Source of the DNA: Micromonospora sp. CB01531
Lineage (GTDB): Bacteria; Actinomycetota; Actinomycetes; Mycobacteriales; Micromonosporaceae
DNA: 57,052 nt
NCBI RefSeq assembly: GCF_001905095.1
Contig: NZ_LWLS01000092.1
Location: 1-57,052, forward strand
Direction of reading: 5' to 3'
In this document: in pieces, positions 17,319 to 26,198 of the stretch
Position numbering within the stretch: the first letter of the stretch is position 1
Layout of the letters: the number at the start of each line of letters is the position of its first letter
Made by a program: the position numbers and the translations under genes
The notes under the pieces: generated by a model
What the model was told of the DNA's origin: nothing
The model's input: only the letters and a program-made list of their open reading frames with translations
The model's database searches: none

Positions 17319-17882
17319 TCAGATATTGATGGGCTCCTCATCGGGCCTCCCGTGCCGTGCGTGGTATGTGCGCCTCCGTCGCCACCACCAGCGCAGCAAC
17401 CAGAACAATCCCTTCACTGACTCCGGCAGCAGGAACGGTCCGACAGCAGTCACGACAACGAGCTGCCAGACGTGTGCATCGCCCGGATCGGCCACATGGT
17501 CGAAGACGATCAGCGCGGCCATCACTGACCAAGCGGCATCTGCCACCCAGCCGCGCACCTTGACCAGGGTGCGACGCCAACCCTTCTGTACGGGAGGATC
17601 GGGAACCTCGCCCCTGGTCACCAAGGCCATCAAGCCGCGCCAGGAACCGGCCAGCGTGTAGGCGAGCATCATCGGCAGCCTCACCAGCGCGATCCACGCA
17701 GCGAACCTCGCAGGGCTGGCGGCCACCTCACCCAGCACGCTCGGAGCGATCGAGGCCAGCACCACATACGTGACAAGGAGGAGGACGAAGTCGACGGCAC
17801 ACCCGAACAACGGGAGGCCCAGCATGAACAGCCAGCCCAGCCGTCTAACCTTACGCGGGCTCATCTCTGCCATGCCGATCAT
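17319..17882 (-). CDS. Membrane protein of unknown function
   Basis: About 187 aa. The start is uncertain (ATGs at 17882, 17873 and 17864, none with a strong ribosome site). Three or four hydrophobic segments: LGWLFMLGLPLFGCAVDFVL, LVTYVVLASIAPSV, a region near WIALVRLPMMLAYTLAG, and SVMAALIVFDHVADP to VVVTAVGPFLLPESV, with a very basic tail (WWWRRRRTYHARHGR). No catalytic motif. The resemblance to known families is too weak to name. It sits beside the TnpB relic; 860 bp of non-coding DNA lies upstream. Confidence 0.6.
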   Translation of the reverse strand: MIGMAEMSPRKVRRLGWLFMLGLPLFGCAVDFVLLLVTYVVLASIAPSVLGEVAASPARFAAWIALVRLPMMLAYTLAGSWRGLMALVTRGEVPDPPVQKGWRRTLVKVRGWVADAAWSVMAALIVFDHVADPGDAHVWQLVVVTAVGPFLLPESVKGLFWLLRWWWRRRRTYHARHGRPDEEPINI

Positions 17883-18743
17883 TGTCCGAGCGGGTGGCAA
17901 GAATCGGTAGGGAACCTCCTGCCATCGCGTTCGCCGTCGACCCGCCGCTGGGGAGAGCGAGCTGCCACCCGGCCGCTACGTCCAGCTGACCTTGACGCAC
18001 GTACGGACGCTGCCGGGACAGACTGAGTCGCATCTCGTGTCACGGACCGCGACCCCGGCGGACACCGCCACAGTGGCGCAGTTGACCCAACCTCGCCCGG
18101 CACGGACCCGGCCCCCCGGGTCGGCGCCGGCCACCGGCGGCCGCCCCCTCCCTCTCCCAGGTGAGCGGTTGACCTGACCCTGAACGGCTGTGGAGCCGGC
18201 TCCTGGATGACTCGTCCGGTCTCGGGACCTGCGTGACACTCCCCGATGGGGCGCGGGCGCCGGCGCGGCCGGCCAACTGACGCACCACTGCACCGACGCA
18301 CCAGAGAGGCTCCGCCTCGGACCGCCGAGCAGGCTACTTGAGCTGGACAAACAGCCTGTGGCCCAACCTCGGGCCAAGCTCACGCAGGGATCCGCGGCCC
18401 GATCTTGGCCGGCCGCCACCCGCTGCACCGATGTCCGACCGCCGTGGCGGCCGGCTGTGCCACCCAAAGTGGCTGGTCAGAACCCATGTCTGCAAAATGT
18501 GGAGCGGGCAACCCAACGTTACGCCGCTCAAAAAACTTGATGACACAAACGTCGAGAATCTGGCGGCCAAGGATCTATTCCGGCCAGGCGTAATGGCCCG
18601 CTAATGGCCCAACCCGGTGGGCGGTGGACATCTCCTAAGGTCGTTTGCCGATAGGGTCTTACCCGCGTGACCAGTCGATCTGCTCGGCGGCCAGGTCTAT
18701 CCGCGCCATGCCGTCACCCCCCAGGTGCGCCGGGCGCTGGGCT
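17883..18743. other. 860-bp stretch without a supportable gene
   Basis: Short frames exist on both strands but none shows a domain, signal peptide or good start. The 18440-18600 part is less GC-rich than its surroundings (CAAAATGTGG, CTCAAAAAACTTGATG), which may mark a foreign or regulatory segment. No repeats recognised. Confidence 0.45.
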
Positions 18744-19790
18744 TCAGCCGGTCTGGCCGGCCTTGTCGACAAACTTCGCCGCCACCCGGGTGATGGTGAA
18801 CTGGACCTCGCCCCGCTTGATCCGAATGGGCCCGGTGGGCGACGTGAACGTGTGATCCTTGGCCGCCACGGAGCGGTACCCGACGAACTCGTGTGTGCCG
18901 GCATCCAGCAAAAGTTGCTCGAAGCGCCAACCCTCCTGAACCCGGCCGACCGCCACCACCGGCCGCCCGTTGACCATGACCGTCCCCGGTTCCTGAGTAG
19001 CCCCAGGAACCATGCCGATCCCCCGCCACAGCGCCGCCGCAACCGGCGGCGGGAGCACGTTGCTCTCCAGAATCATCGCGAGGCGGCCGAACAGAAGGCT
19101 GTCCATGTCATCCGACGGTTTGATGTGCGCTGGTACGCCGCCAGCCTCATGCTGCAGTTGCCCGCGGACGGCATCGAGCAGCTTGCCCGGGTCGGTGGGC
19201 AGCGCGACCGCCTCGGGGTAGCCGTTGTCCTGCGTCCACGTGTCGAACTTGCCGGTGTCGGGGTTCCATTCGGCCATCTTCAAGCCGTCGACGCTGCGCC
19301 ACACCTCGGTGATCTCGTCCTGCCGCTGGCCCTTGTCCTTGGCGATCGAGCTCGGGTTGCTCTTGTGGTCCTTGACGTAGACCCACTGGTCCGGGCGGGG
19401 CGGCGTGTACGGTTGCGCGGCTGCGTACTGGGCGGCCAGCTCGAACGCGGGGGCCGGGGCGTGGTTCGACGGTGGGTTTTGCGCCGTATGTTGCGGTGTG
19501 GTGTCAGTGGGCAGGCTGCCAGCGGGCACGGTGCCGGTGTGCAGGGCCCCGGTACCGACCGCCACGGCGGCGACAGCGGCGGCCGCCAAGCCCGCGGTGG
19601 CGAAAAGGAGCCGCTGCTGCACCCGGCGGGCCGCCCCGGACTCGCGTTGGTCCCGCTGGATCTCGCTCATCAGAAACTCCTGAAGTTGGCGCTGGCGGCC
19701 GCCAGGTAGATCAACCTCCGCCAGTTCCGGCAGCAGCCGGGCCACCTCGTCACGGTCATCGCCGGCGGGCTGGTTCGGGGTCATGTCCAT
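18744..19790 (-). CDS. CU044_5270-family membrane-anchored protein (sigma-linked)
   Basis: 348 aa from the ATG at 19790, with AGGAGA 4-5 nt upstream. Cytosolic N-terminus (DEVARLLPELAEVDLPGGRQ), one membrane span (LLFATAGLAAAAVAAVAVGT, about residues 65-85), then an extracytoplasmic beta-rich domain with QWVYVKDHKSN, VWRSVDGLKMAEW, FTITRVAAKFVDKAGQTG. This is the CU044_5270 layout commonly encoded right after an ECF sigma gene in Actinobacteria. The start overlaps the sigma stop by one base (TGATG). A regulatory (anti-sigma-like) role is inferred from the context. Confidence 0.88.
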   Translation of the reverse strand: MDMTPNQPAGDDRDEVARLLPELAEVDLPGGRQRQLQEFLMSEIQRDQRESGAARRVQQRLLFATAGLAAAAVAAVAVGTGALHTGTVPAGSLPTDTTPQHTAQNPPSNHAPAPAFELAAQYAAAQPYTPPRPDQWVYVKDHKSNPSSIAKDKGQRQDEITEVWRSVDGLKMAEWNPDTGKFDTWTQDNGYPEAVALPTDPGKLLDAVRGQLQHEAGGVPAHIKPSDDMDSLLFGRLAMILESNVLPPPVAAALWRGIGMVPGATQEPGTVMVNGRPVVAVGRVQEGWRFEQLLLDAGTHEFVGYRSVAAKDHTFTSPTGPIRIKRGEVQFTITRVAAKFVDKAGQTG

Positions 19791-20425
19791 CAGATCTCCT
19801 GAACGAACCGGACCGCGTTGTCGCGGTCGACTGTTACCTGTCCGGGGCGGGCCGGCGGTTCCCGCCGTATCCGCTGAGGCTCCACAACACCCCCGGCGAC
19901 GAGTGTGGTGAGCTTCCTGCGGGCCCGGGAGAGCCGGGAGCGGACCGTGCCCACCGGTACGTCCAGTGCTGCCGCAGCCTGCGCGTAGTCCAGGCCCGAC
20001 CAAACGCACAACGCCAGCACCTCACGCTCGGCGCGCCGTAACGACCGCAGCGCCGCCACCACCCGGGCCAGCCGCTCGCGGTCGGCCAGCCGGGCGGTGA
20101 CGCCCTCGGCGAAGTCCGGTTCCGGTTCGGCATCGGGTAATCGCGCCAGCGCACCCTCGTGGCGGCGCGCGGTCCGACGCACGTTGCGCGCCACGTTGGT
20201 GGCGATGCCCAGCAGCCAGGGCCGCAGCGACCCGGCCGCATCATCGATGTCGACCCGTTCGCGCAGCCGCCACGCCTCCAGGAACGTCAGCGACACCACG
20301 TCCTCCGCCGCCGACCAGTCACCGATCAGCCGGAAGGCATGGTTGTAGACGGCGCGCGCGTGCGCGTGGAACAGTTCACGGAACGCCTCAGGATCCCCCT
20401 GGCGAACCCGTTGGCGCACATTCAT
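19790..20425 (-). CDS. ECF sigma factor (RNA polymerase sigma-70 family)
   Basis: 211 aa from the ATG at 20425 (MNVRQRVRQGDPEAFRELF); a GTG at 20455 adds ten residues. Sigma region 2 is DPEAFRELFHAHARAVYNHA through GDWSAAEDVVSLTFLEAW. Region 4 is SLRRAEREVLALCVWSGLDY then DVPVGTVRSRLSRARRKL. Region 3 is absent, as in ECF factors. It directs polymerase to a small regulon and is co-transcribed with the CU044_5270 gene. About 45 C-terminal residues after region 4 are basic and probably unstructured. Confidence 0.93.
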   Translation of the reverse strand: MNVRQRVRQGDPEAFRELFHAHARAVYNHAFRLIGDWSAAEDVVSLTFLEAWRLRERVDIDDAAGSLRPWLLGIATNVARNVRRTARRHEGALARLPDAEPEPDFAEGVTARLADRERLARVVAALRSLRRAEREVLALCVWSGLDYAQAAAALDVPVGTVRSRLSRARRKLTTLVAGGVVEPQRIRREPPARPGQVTVDRDNAVRFVQEI

Positions 20426-20637
20426 CTCCACACGTGATAACTGTCCGCGGCCCACGTCCCGGTTCCCGTCAGGCGCAGTGAAGGGCGCCAGCAGCCCTCG
20501 GACGAAGTCACGCGCCGGGGCGACGCGGCTCAGGCCTGCGGAAACCCTGCCCGACCGTCAACATCAGGTCGTCGAACAACACCCGCCACCGCTGCGCGTC
20601 TACCCGTCCTCCGAAGCAGTAGCACCTGCAACTTCGG

Positions 20638-21165
20638 CCCCCCGCACGGCCTCGCGAAATCGAGCCTATGGGTCGTTGCAGGAGAAGTGAGTTCCCGCAA
20701 ATCAACAAGCTCCGCGCAGTGCTGTCCGGTCCGCCCGAACTGGCCGGAGCGCTTCTTTGAACTGGCCGGAAGATCGCTGAGGACAGCACCTCTGCACATA
20801 CCGCTCCTCTGCCTCAAGCCCATCTCCGCCGTGAGTCCGCACACCGTGGAACGGGCCTGCTGCCCGACGTCAACACAACGATCCACCGTGTTGACGTCGG
20901 GCAGCAGGCCCGTTCGGCTTCGCCCGGACTCACGGTGGAGGTGGGCGGCCCCATCTCTGTCGAAGATCCCCGCCGGAGGCAACGTTCCGGGTACTGGGGC
21001 AGTCCGCAATCGGCCGGCGCGCCGGCCGATGCCGGCGCTTGCGCCGCCAGCAGGCCGAGCGCGGCCGGCGCGGCCCGCTTGCGGGCCGCCTTGACTGGAC
21101 GGCCGGCACGCTGCTGGTGTCGCACAGCGTCAAGCGGATCAAGGAGCGCAATGCAGCAGCTGGCC
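20638..21165 (+). repeat. Dispersed repeat, copy 1 (second copy 33601-34000)
   Basis: Starting at GCACGGCCTCGCGAAA and ending at GCAGCAGCTGGCC, the sequence matches 33601-34000 nearly base for base apart from a 131-bp extra block at 20827-20957 and two small indels. The last ~85 bp encode an integrase-like LLVSHSVKRIKER piece. The copy shows no complete gene. The remaining DNA of this gap (20456-20637 and 21166-21508) shows nothing I can support. Confidence 0.9.
20819..20957. repeat. Large palindrome flanked by 8-bp direct repeats
   Basis: A 28-bp perfect stem, 20849-20876 with 20888-20915 (outer bases GAACGGGCC, inner bases GTCAACAC), has an 11-nt loop. Outside it, CCGTGAGTCCG (near 20829-20839) faces CGGACTCACGG (near 20926-20936). 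CCCATCTC occurs at 20819-20826 and again at 20950-20957. The second repeat copy has a single CCCATCTC and no palindrome. This fits a MITE-like insertion with target duplication, or precise loss in the other copy. Confidence 0.8.
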
Positions 21166-21508
21166 GGGGCGCATGAAGCGGTCCGACAGGACACGTTTCC
21201 CAGAATCCCGGACCTGATGACCGCCGCACCTGTCCCCAGAGGGTGGGCGGCGAATACGGTTCCGCCGGTGGACAGCTACCTCGAGCTCGCATCCTGCCAG
21301 GGCTGGCCGGGCAATGCGCTCCGATCGCATCAACGCTCGCTGACGGATCGCCCGGCTTCGCGTGGCGTCTTGTCAACACCCACGCGCTCTACGCCGTGCG
21401 AGAAGCCCGCGTTGAGTCGCACCAAGGCGCACAGGGCGGCCTACGAGCGGTGCCGCTGTGCACCTGCCTTGATCACGTCAACGGGTAATTCATGAAGGGG
21501 TCCTGGGG

Positions 21509-22708
21509 ATGGATGGCTATTTCGCTACCGCCCGCCACGAACGGCTGCGGGAGGAAGTCAGAGCGTTCGCGGAGGCCGAGGTGCGGCCCCGGGTACCGGA
21601 GATGGAAGCTTCCCGTGCTGTGGCGCACGAGCTTTCTCGGCTGATCGCCCGTCAGGGCTGGATCGGTGTCACGATCAGCCCCGAATACGGTGGCATGGGC
21701 CTGGGGCACATGGCGAAGACCATCGTCATCGAGGAGTTGGCGCGGGTCAGCGGTGCGATGGGCGCGATGGTGCAGGCCTCGCAGCTCGGCGTGGCCAAAA
21801 TCGTCCACTTCGGCAGTGATACCCAGAAGAAGACGTGGCTGCCGGCCATATCGAGCGGTGACTGCCTGCCCACCATCGCGGTCACCGAGCCGGAGTCAGG
21901 TGGACATGTCCTCGGCATGACGGCCAGAGCGGTGCGTGACGGCGACGACTACATCCTCACGGGCCGGAAGGTTTTCGTCGGCAACAGCCACGTGGGCGAC
22001 CTGCACGGCGTCGTGGTGCGGACAGGGCCGGCCTCCAAGGGGTTGTCGGCGTTCCTGGTGGAGTCGGACCGTCCGGGCTTTTCGCTGGGTCCGCACCGGC
22101 CTGCCATGGGTTTGCACGGCTTTAGCTTCGGCGAGCTGAACTTTGACGACTGCCGGGTTCCTGCGGCCAACATGCTCGGCGAGGAGGGAGACGGGCTGGC
22201 GGTGGCCTACTCGTCCAGCGTTCTTTACGGCCGTCCCAACCTGACGGCCGTCTCGCTGGGCATCCACCAGGCCGTCATGGACGAGACGGTGGCGTACGCC
22301 GCGGAACGGCACCGCTACGGCAAGCCGCTGCACGAGATACCGTCGATCAAATTGAAGATCGGGCAGATGCAGTCGCGGCTGATGACCGCGCGTCTGGCCG
22401 CGTACCACGCGGTGCACCTACTCGATCAGGGGCAGCCCTGCGACGCGGAGCTGATGAACGCCAAACTCGTCAACGTCGAATACGCGCTGGACTCGGCGCG
22501 TAACGCGATGGAGATGCAGGCGGCCAGCGGTCTGTGTACCGATCGGCCGCTGGAACGGTACGTGCGCGACGCGTACCACATCTTCGCTCCGGCCGGAACA
22601 TCCGACGTGCAGATGCTCCGGCTGGGCGAGATGGCGCTGGGGCACTCGAAGGGTCAGTGGTCGCAGCGGCTTGCCGCAGCCGTGACGGCGGCTGCGGGTG
22701 CCCGCTGA
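21509..22708 (+). CDS. Acyl-CoA dehydrogenase family flavoprotein, catalytic Glu not conserved
   Basis: 399 aa, start ATG 21509. N-terminal helical domain (RLREEVRAFAEAEVRPRVPE), beta domain with TIAVTEPESGG and a FAD-contacting region (ILTGRKVFVGNSHVGD), C-terminal helices with AERHRYGKPLHEIPSIKLKI. In most family members a Y-E-G-T-S motif supplies the catalytic base; here it is IFAPAGTSDVQ, with Ala in place of Glu. The alternative helix-G position has no Glu either. It may use another base, act on acyl-ACP or catalyse a non-dehydrogenase reaction. It stands alone, with a GAF relic downstream on the other strand. Confidence 0.9.
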   Translation: MDGYFATARHERLREEVRAFAEAEVRPRVPEMEASRAVAHELSRLIARQGWIGVTISPEYGGMGLGHMAKTIVIEELARVSGAMGAMVQASQLGVAKIVHFGSDTQKKTWLPAISSGDCLPTIAVTEPESGGHVLGMTARAVRDGDDYILTGRKVFVGNSHVGDLHGVVVRTGPASKGLSAFLVESDRPGFSLGPHRPAMGLHGFSFGELNFDDCRVPAANMLGEEGDGLAVAYSSSVLYGRPNLTAVSLGIHQAVMDETVAYAAERHRYGKPLHEIPSIKLKIGQMQSRLMTARLAAYHAVHLLDQGQPCDAELMNAKLVNVEYALDSARNAMEMQAASGLCTDRPLERYVRDAYHIFAPAGTSDVQMLRLGEMALGHSKGQWSQRLAAAVTAAAGAR

Positions 22709-22921
22709 CTACTGCGTACGCCGGTCACGCTGGTTGATCCGCTCCACCAACTCTTGGGCGAGGGCCTTGACGGTCTCCAGTCCCGGTCGTCCCCAGGGGC
22801 GCGGTTCGGTGTCCACCACACAGATGGTGCCGAGCGTCGCACCGGTGTGGTCGATCAGTGGCGCCCCTGGGCAGGAGCGGATACCGATCCGGATTGCCGG
22901 CGAATCTCGGGTAGTCGGCGG
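22709..22921 (-). pseudogene. C-terminal GAF-domain fragment
   Basis: The minus strand reads IRSCPGAPLIDHTGATLGTI followed by CVVDTEPRPWGRPGLETVKA and LAQELVERINQR, the last strand and helix of a GAF sensor domain. The N-terminal half is replaced by low-complexity sequence with no domain. It is a relic between the acyl-CoA dehydrogenase and the promoter region of the following operon. Confidence 0.65.
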
Positions 22922-23067
22922 CGGGACTGTCCATCGATCGACTGACACCGGATTCCGTCTTGTCGCCGTCCCGCGCGGCACCCCGGCCGGCGCACGATCG
23001 ACACATCGACCGGCGGCCTGCCGAGCTGCGGGCAGCCTTCTCCGCAATCAAGGGTTTGGAGACAACG

Positions 23068-24807
23068 ATGCGACCCGTCTTCCGGTTTGGCGTACATCTT
23101 GTTGAGATGGTCGTGGCGATGCTGGTCGGCATGTTCGCGCTGCGGCCGCTGTGGGCGTTGGCGTTGCCCGGCGCGATCGAGCGGACCGACGTGCGTACGC
23201 TCGCGATGGCCACCGGCATGGCCATCGGCATGGCGGTCTGGATGCGTGTACGCGGCCACGGTTGGGCCGGCATCGGCGAGATGGCCGCCGCGATGTACGC
23301 GCCGTTCATCGTGCTGCTCGTGCCGTACTGGTTCGGCGCCGTCTCCGCCGGTGTCGTCATGACCGGAGGCCACGTGCTGATGGTGATCGCGATGGTCGCG
23401 GTCATGCTGCGGCGGCGGTCGGAGTACACCCGCGGCGGGCACCGACTGCCGCGCGCCGTGGTACGCCTCGGCGCGGTGGTGCTGGCGCTGGCGGTACTGC
23501 CGGTGTCGGTCGGTGCGACGGTCGCCACAATGAACCAACGAAGCGTGTACGCGCCGCCGGCGCTTTCGCCGGGCGCCCCGGCACCGGCATCACGGCCCTT
23601 CGACCCGACGCTGCCGACCGCCGTCGTCGTGCTCGGCGCCGAGGGGGCCCACGCCGGGGACACGCTCGGACCATTCGAGGTGCTGGCCGTCACGGGACGC
23701 TTCAACGTCCTCACCGCCGCCCCGACCCCGGCACCGGTCGCCCTGACCGGCGGCCTGGACCTGGTACCCGATGTCACGTTCGAGTCCCTGACCACCCGGC
23801 TCGGCGGCCGCGCCGCAGACGTGGTCGTGGTACCCGCCATGCCGCGCACCGACGAGCCGGCGGTGCTCGACTTCCTCCGGCGGCAGGCCGACGACGGCGC
23901 GCTGATCCTCAGCGTGTGCGTGGGCGGCGAGGTCGCCGCAGCCGCCGGGGTGCTCGACGGGCACACCGCCACATCGCACTGGTACTACCTGGACGGCCTG
24001 GAAAAGGACTTCCCTGACGTGCGGTGGCAGCGCGGCGTCCGCTACGTCGACGACGGCCAGGTGATCAGCACCGCCGGCGTGCTCTCCGGCATCGACGGCA
24101 CGCTACGCGTGATCGAACGCCTGACCGACACGCAGGTCGCCGCCGCTGCGGCACAGGCCGTGGGCTGGCGCCACTACTCCCCCGGAACGCCGCTGCCGAT
24201 TCCCGTGCAGCGCTTCGGTCCCGGCGACGCGATCGCCGCACTGAACCAGTCCTACCGCTGGGACGCGCCAACGGCCGGGGTCCTGCTCTCGGACGGCGTC
24301 GGTGAACTCGAACTCGCCTCGCCGTTCACCACCTACACCGAGGCCGTCTACGCCGCCCGCACGCTCGCCGTGTCGCCAGGAGCCACGACCATCCGCTCCC
24401 GGCACGGGCTGACATTCGTGCCCCGCGCGACGCTCGCGGACGCACCACAACTGGACCGACTGCTGGTGCCCGGCGCGGCAGCCGCCGCCCGGCACGACGC
24501 GCCCACGACCCACGACCTCCAGCCGACGTACCTGCACGCGACACCCGGCTTCGCCTTCGACGGACCACTACGCGACATCGCCACCAACGTCGACGTCCCC
24601 TCCGCGGCGTGGCGAGCCAAACTCCTGGAGTACCCGACCGGAGACATCACCCTCACCGGCCGCGGCTGGCCCTGGGAGCGCACCCTCCGCCCGGTCGTCC
24701 TCGCGCTAGCCGGCCTGGCCCTACTCGCCGGTGGGCTGGCCGTACACCGGCGCCGGACACGCCGACCGGTGCAGCAGGACGACCACCGCGCTCCGGCAGC
24801 CGCGTAA
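23068..24807 (+). CDS. Membrane protein with tandem DJ-1/PfpI-like domains
   Basis: 579 aa from the ATG at 23068 (GGAGACAACG upstream). Four or five membrane spans fill residues ~5-150. A DJ-1/PfpI domain follows, about 185-360: TAVVVLGAEGAHAGDTLGPF, FEVLAVTGRF, and the nucleophile elbow ILSVCVGGEVAAAAGVLDG with Cys284, then TATSHWYYLD as in GlxA-type domains. A second, degenerate copy starts near 410 (GVLLSDGVGELELASPF, GLTFVPRATLADAPQLD, LLVPGAAAAA) but lacks the Cys. A last span (~545-565, LALAGLALLAGGLAV) and a basic tail end the protein. The domains probably face outward. First gene of the operon; its stop overlaps the next start (TAATG). Confidence 0.88.
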   Translation: MRPVFRFGVHLVEMVVAMLVGMFALRPLWALALPGAIERTDVRTLAMATGMAIGMAVWMRVRGHGWAGIGEMAAAMYAPFIVLLVPYWFGAVSAGVVMTGGHVLMVIAMVAVMLRRRSEYTRGGHRLPRAVVRLGAVVLALAVLPVSVGATVATMNQRSVYAPPALSPGAPAPASRPFDPTLPTAVVVLGAEGAHAGDTLGPFEVLAVTGRFNVLTAAPTPAPVALTGGLDLVPDVTFESLTTRLGGRAADVVVVPAMPRTDEPAVLDFLRRQADDGALILSVCVGGEVAAAAGVLDGHTATSHWYYLDGLEKDFPDVRWQRGVRYVDDGQVISTAGVLSGIDGTLRVIERLTDTQVAAAAAQAVGWRHYSPGTPLPIPVQRFGPGDAIAALNQSYRWDAPTAGVLLSDGVGELELASPFTTYTEAVYAARTLAVSPGATTIRSRHGLTFVPRATLADAPQLDRLLVPGAAAAARHDAPTTHDLQPTYLHATPGFAFDGPLRDIATNVDVPSAAWRAKLLEYPTGDITLTGRGWPWERTLRPVVLALAGLALLAGGLAVHRRRTRRPVQQDDHRAPAAA

Positions 24808-26198
24808 TGAGCAGTTCGAGCGGTCGGCGCATCGGGCCGCCCGACGTCATGGTGCCGCCGGAGATCCACCGCTCCCCCGCGGACGCCGTCACGTTCGGGT
24901 TGCTCGGCCCGTTCGTCATGCTGGTCCAGGGCCGACCCGTGCCCGTCCGCTCGCCCAAGCACCGGACGCTGCTCGCCGCGCTCCTACTGGGAGGCGGCCG
25001 CGTCCTTCCGGTCCGGCACCTCGTCGACGCCCTGTGGGACGGCCGCGAGCCGGACAGTCCGCGACGTGCGGTCCAGCTCACGGTGGTGCGGCTTCGCGCG
25101 CTCCTCGACGCGGCCGGCTGCGCCGGCGTGATCACCACCAGCGCCGACGGTTACCGGATCGAGCTGCCAACGGAGTCCCTCGACCTCAACCGGTTCCGAC
25201 GATGCCTCGACGACGCCGATCGGGCGGCGAACCGGCCGGACCTCGTCGCGGAGGCCGCGGCGCTGCGGCGAGCGCTGTCCCTGTGGCGCGGCGAACCGCT
25301 GGCCGACGTCCCCTCCGAGACGCTGCACCGACTGCACACGCCGGGTCTGCGTGCGCAACGGCTACGCGTACTCGAACGGTGCTTCGACACCGAACTGCGC
25401 CTCGGACGCCATCGTGAGGTGGTGGAGGAACTGTTCGAGGCGACGACCGCGCACCCGTTGCGCGAGCGGCTGCGGGCGCAGCTCATGACCGCGCTGCACT
25501 GCGACGGTCGACGCGCGGACGCGCTCGCCGCGTATCACACCGGACGCCGGCACATGGCCGAGCAACTGGGCATCGATCCCGGCGAGGAACTGCAGCGCCT
25601 GCACGCGTCAATCCTCGACGGTCTCCGGTCCCGCACCAGCGGCGCGATTCTGCCGCCTGCGGTCCCGCGTCAGCTACCGGCCGACGTATCCGGGTTCACC
25701 GGACGGATGGCGGAGCTCGCCGAACTGGATGCCATGGTCGCCGGGCACGACCCACGCGAGCCGCAACCGGCGCCCGTCGTGGTGGTCACCGGCGCGGCGG
25801 CCGTCGGCAAGACAGCGCTGGTGCAGCGCTGGGCGCGACTTTCGGCCGACCGGTTTCCGGACGGCCAGCTCTGGGTCGACATGCGCGGCCACCAGAAGAA
25901 CCCGATATCGCCGGGCAACGCACTCGGCCGGTTCCTTCGGGCGCTCGGTGCACCGGACGAGGTGATTCCACCCGATCCAGACAGCCGGGCTGGGCTGTAC
26001 CGAACCTTGATGGACGGCCGACGGGCCTTGGTCGTGGTCGACCACGCTCGCAACGCCGAGGATGTCCGGCCGCTGCTTCCCGGCGGGCCCGGCAGCGCCG
26101 TCCTTGTCACGAGCCGTGACCGGTTGGCCGGTCTGGTCGCGGCGAACGGCGCTCGCGTCCTGCCCCTGAACAAGCTCGACGGCGGGGAGGACCCATGA
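24807..26198 (+). CDS. SARP-family regulator with truncated NB-ARC domain
   Basis: 463 aa; the ATG at 24807 overlaps the upstream stop. Residues ~30-115 are an OmpR-type winged helix (TFGLLGPFVMLVQGRPVPV, HLVDALWDGREPDSPRRAVQ), followed by the BTAD helical domain (~120-270, LWRGEPLADVPSETLHRL, LMTALHCDGRRADALAAYHT). A STAND ATPase begins at ~290 with Walker A VVVTGAAAVGKTALVQRW and Walker B ALVVVDHARNAEDV. The protein ends abruptly after LVTSRDRLAGLVAANGARV, before the GLPLAL-type motif and arm region. It activates transcription in SARP systems; ATPase regulation here is probably altered. ATGA overlap with the next gene. Confidence 0.92.
   Translation: MSSSSGRRIGPPDVMVPPEIHRSPADAVTFGLLGPFVMLVQGRPVPVRSPKHRTLLAALLLGGGRVLPVRHLVDALWDGREPDSPRRAVQLTVVRLRALLDAAGCAGVITTSADGYRIELPTESLDLNRFRRCLDDADRAANRPDLVAEAAALRRALSLWRGEPLADVPSETLHRLHTPGLRAQRLRVLERCFDTELRLGRHREVVEELFEATTAHPLRERLRAQLMTALHCDGRRADALAAYHTGRRHMAEQLGIDPGEELQRLHASILDGLRSRTSGAILPPAVPRQLPADVSGFTGRMAELAELDAMVAGHDPREPQPAPVVVVTGAAAVGKTALVQRWARLSADRFPDGQLWVDMRGHQKNPISPGNALGRFLRALGAPDEVIPPDPDSRAGLYRTLMDGRRALVVVDHARNAEDVRPLLPGGPGSAVLVTSRDRLAGLVAANGARVLPLNKLDGGEDP

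Noticed and set aside
17976..18604. Several 60-160 codon frames in the 17.9-18.7 kb gap
   Set aside because: No domain, signal peptide or ribosome site, and conflicting overlaps on both strands.
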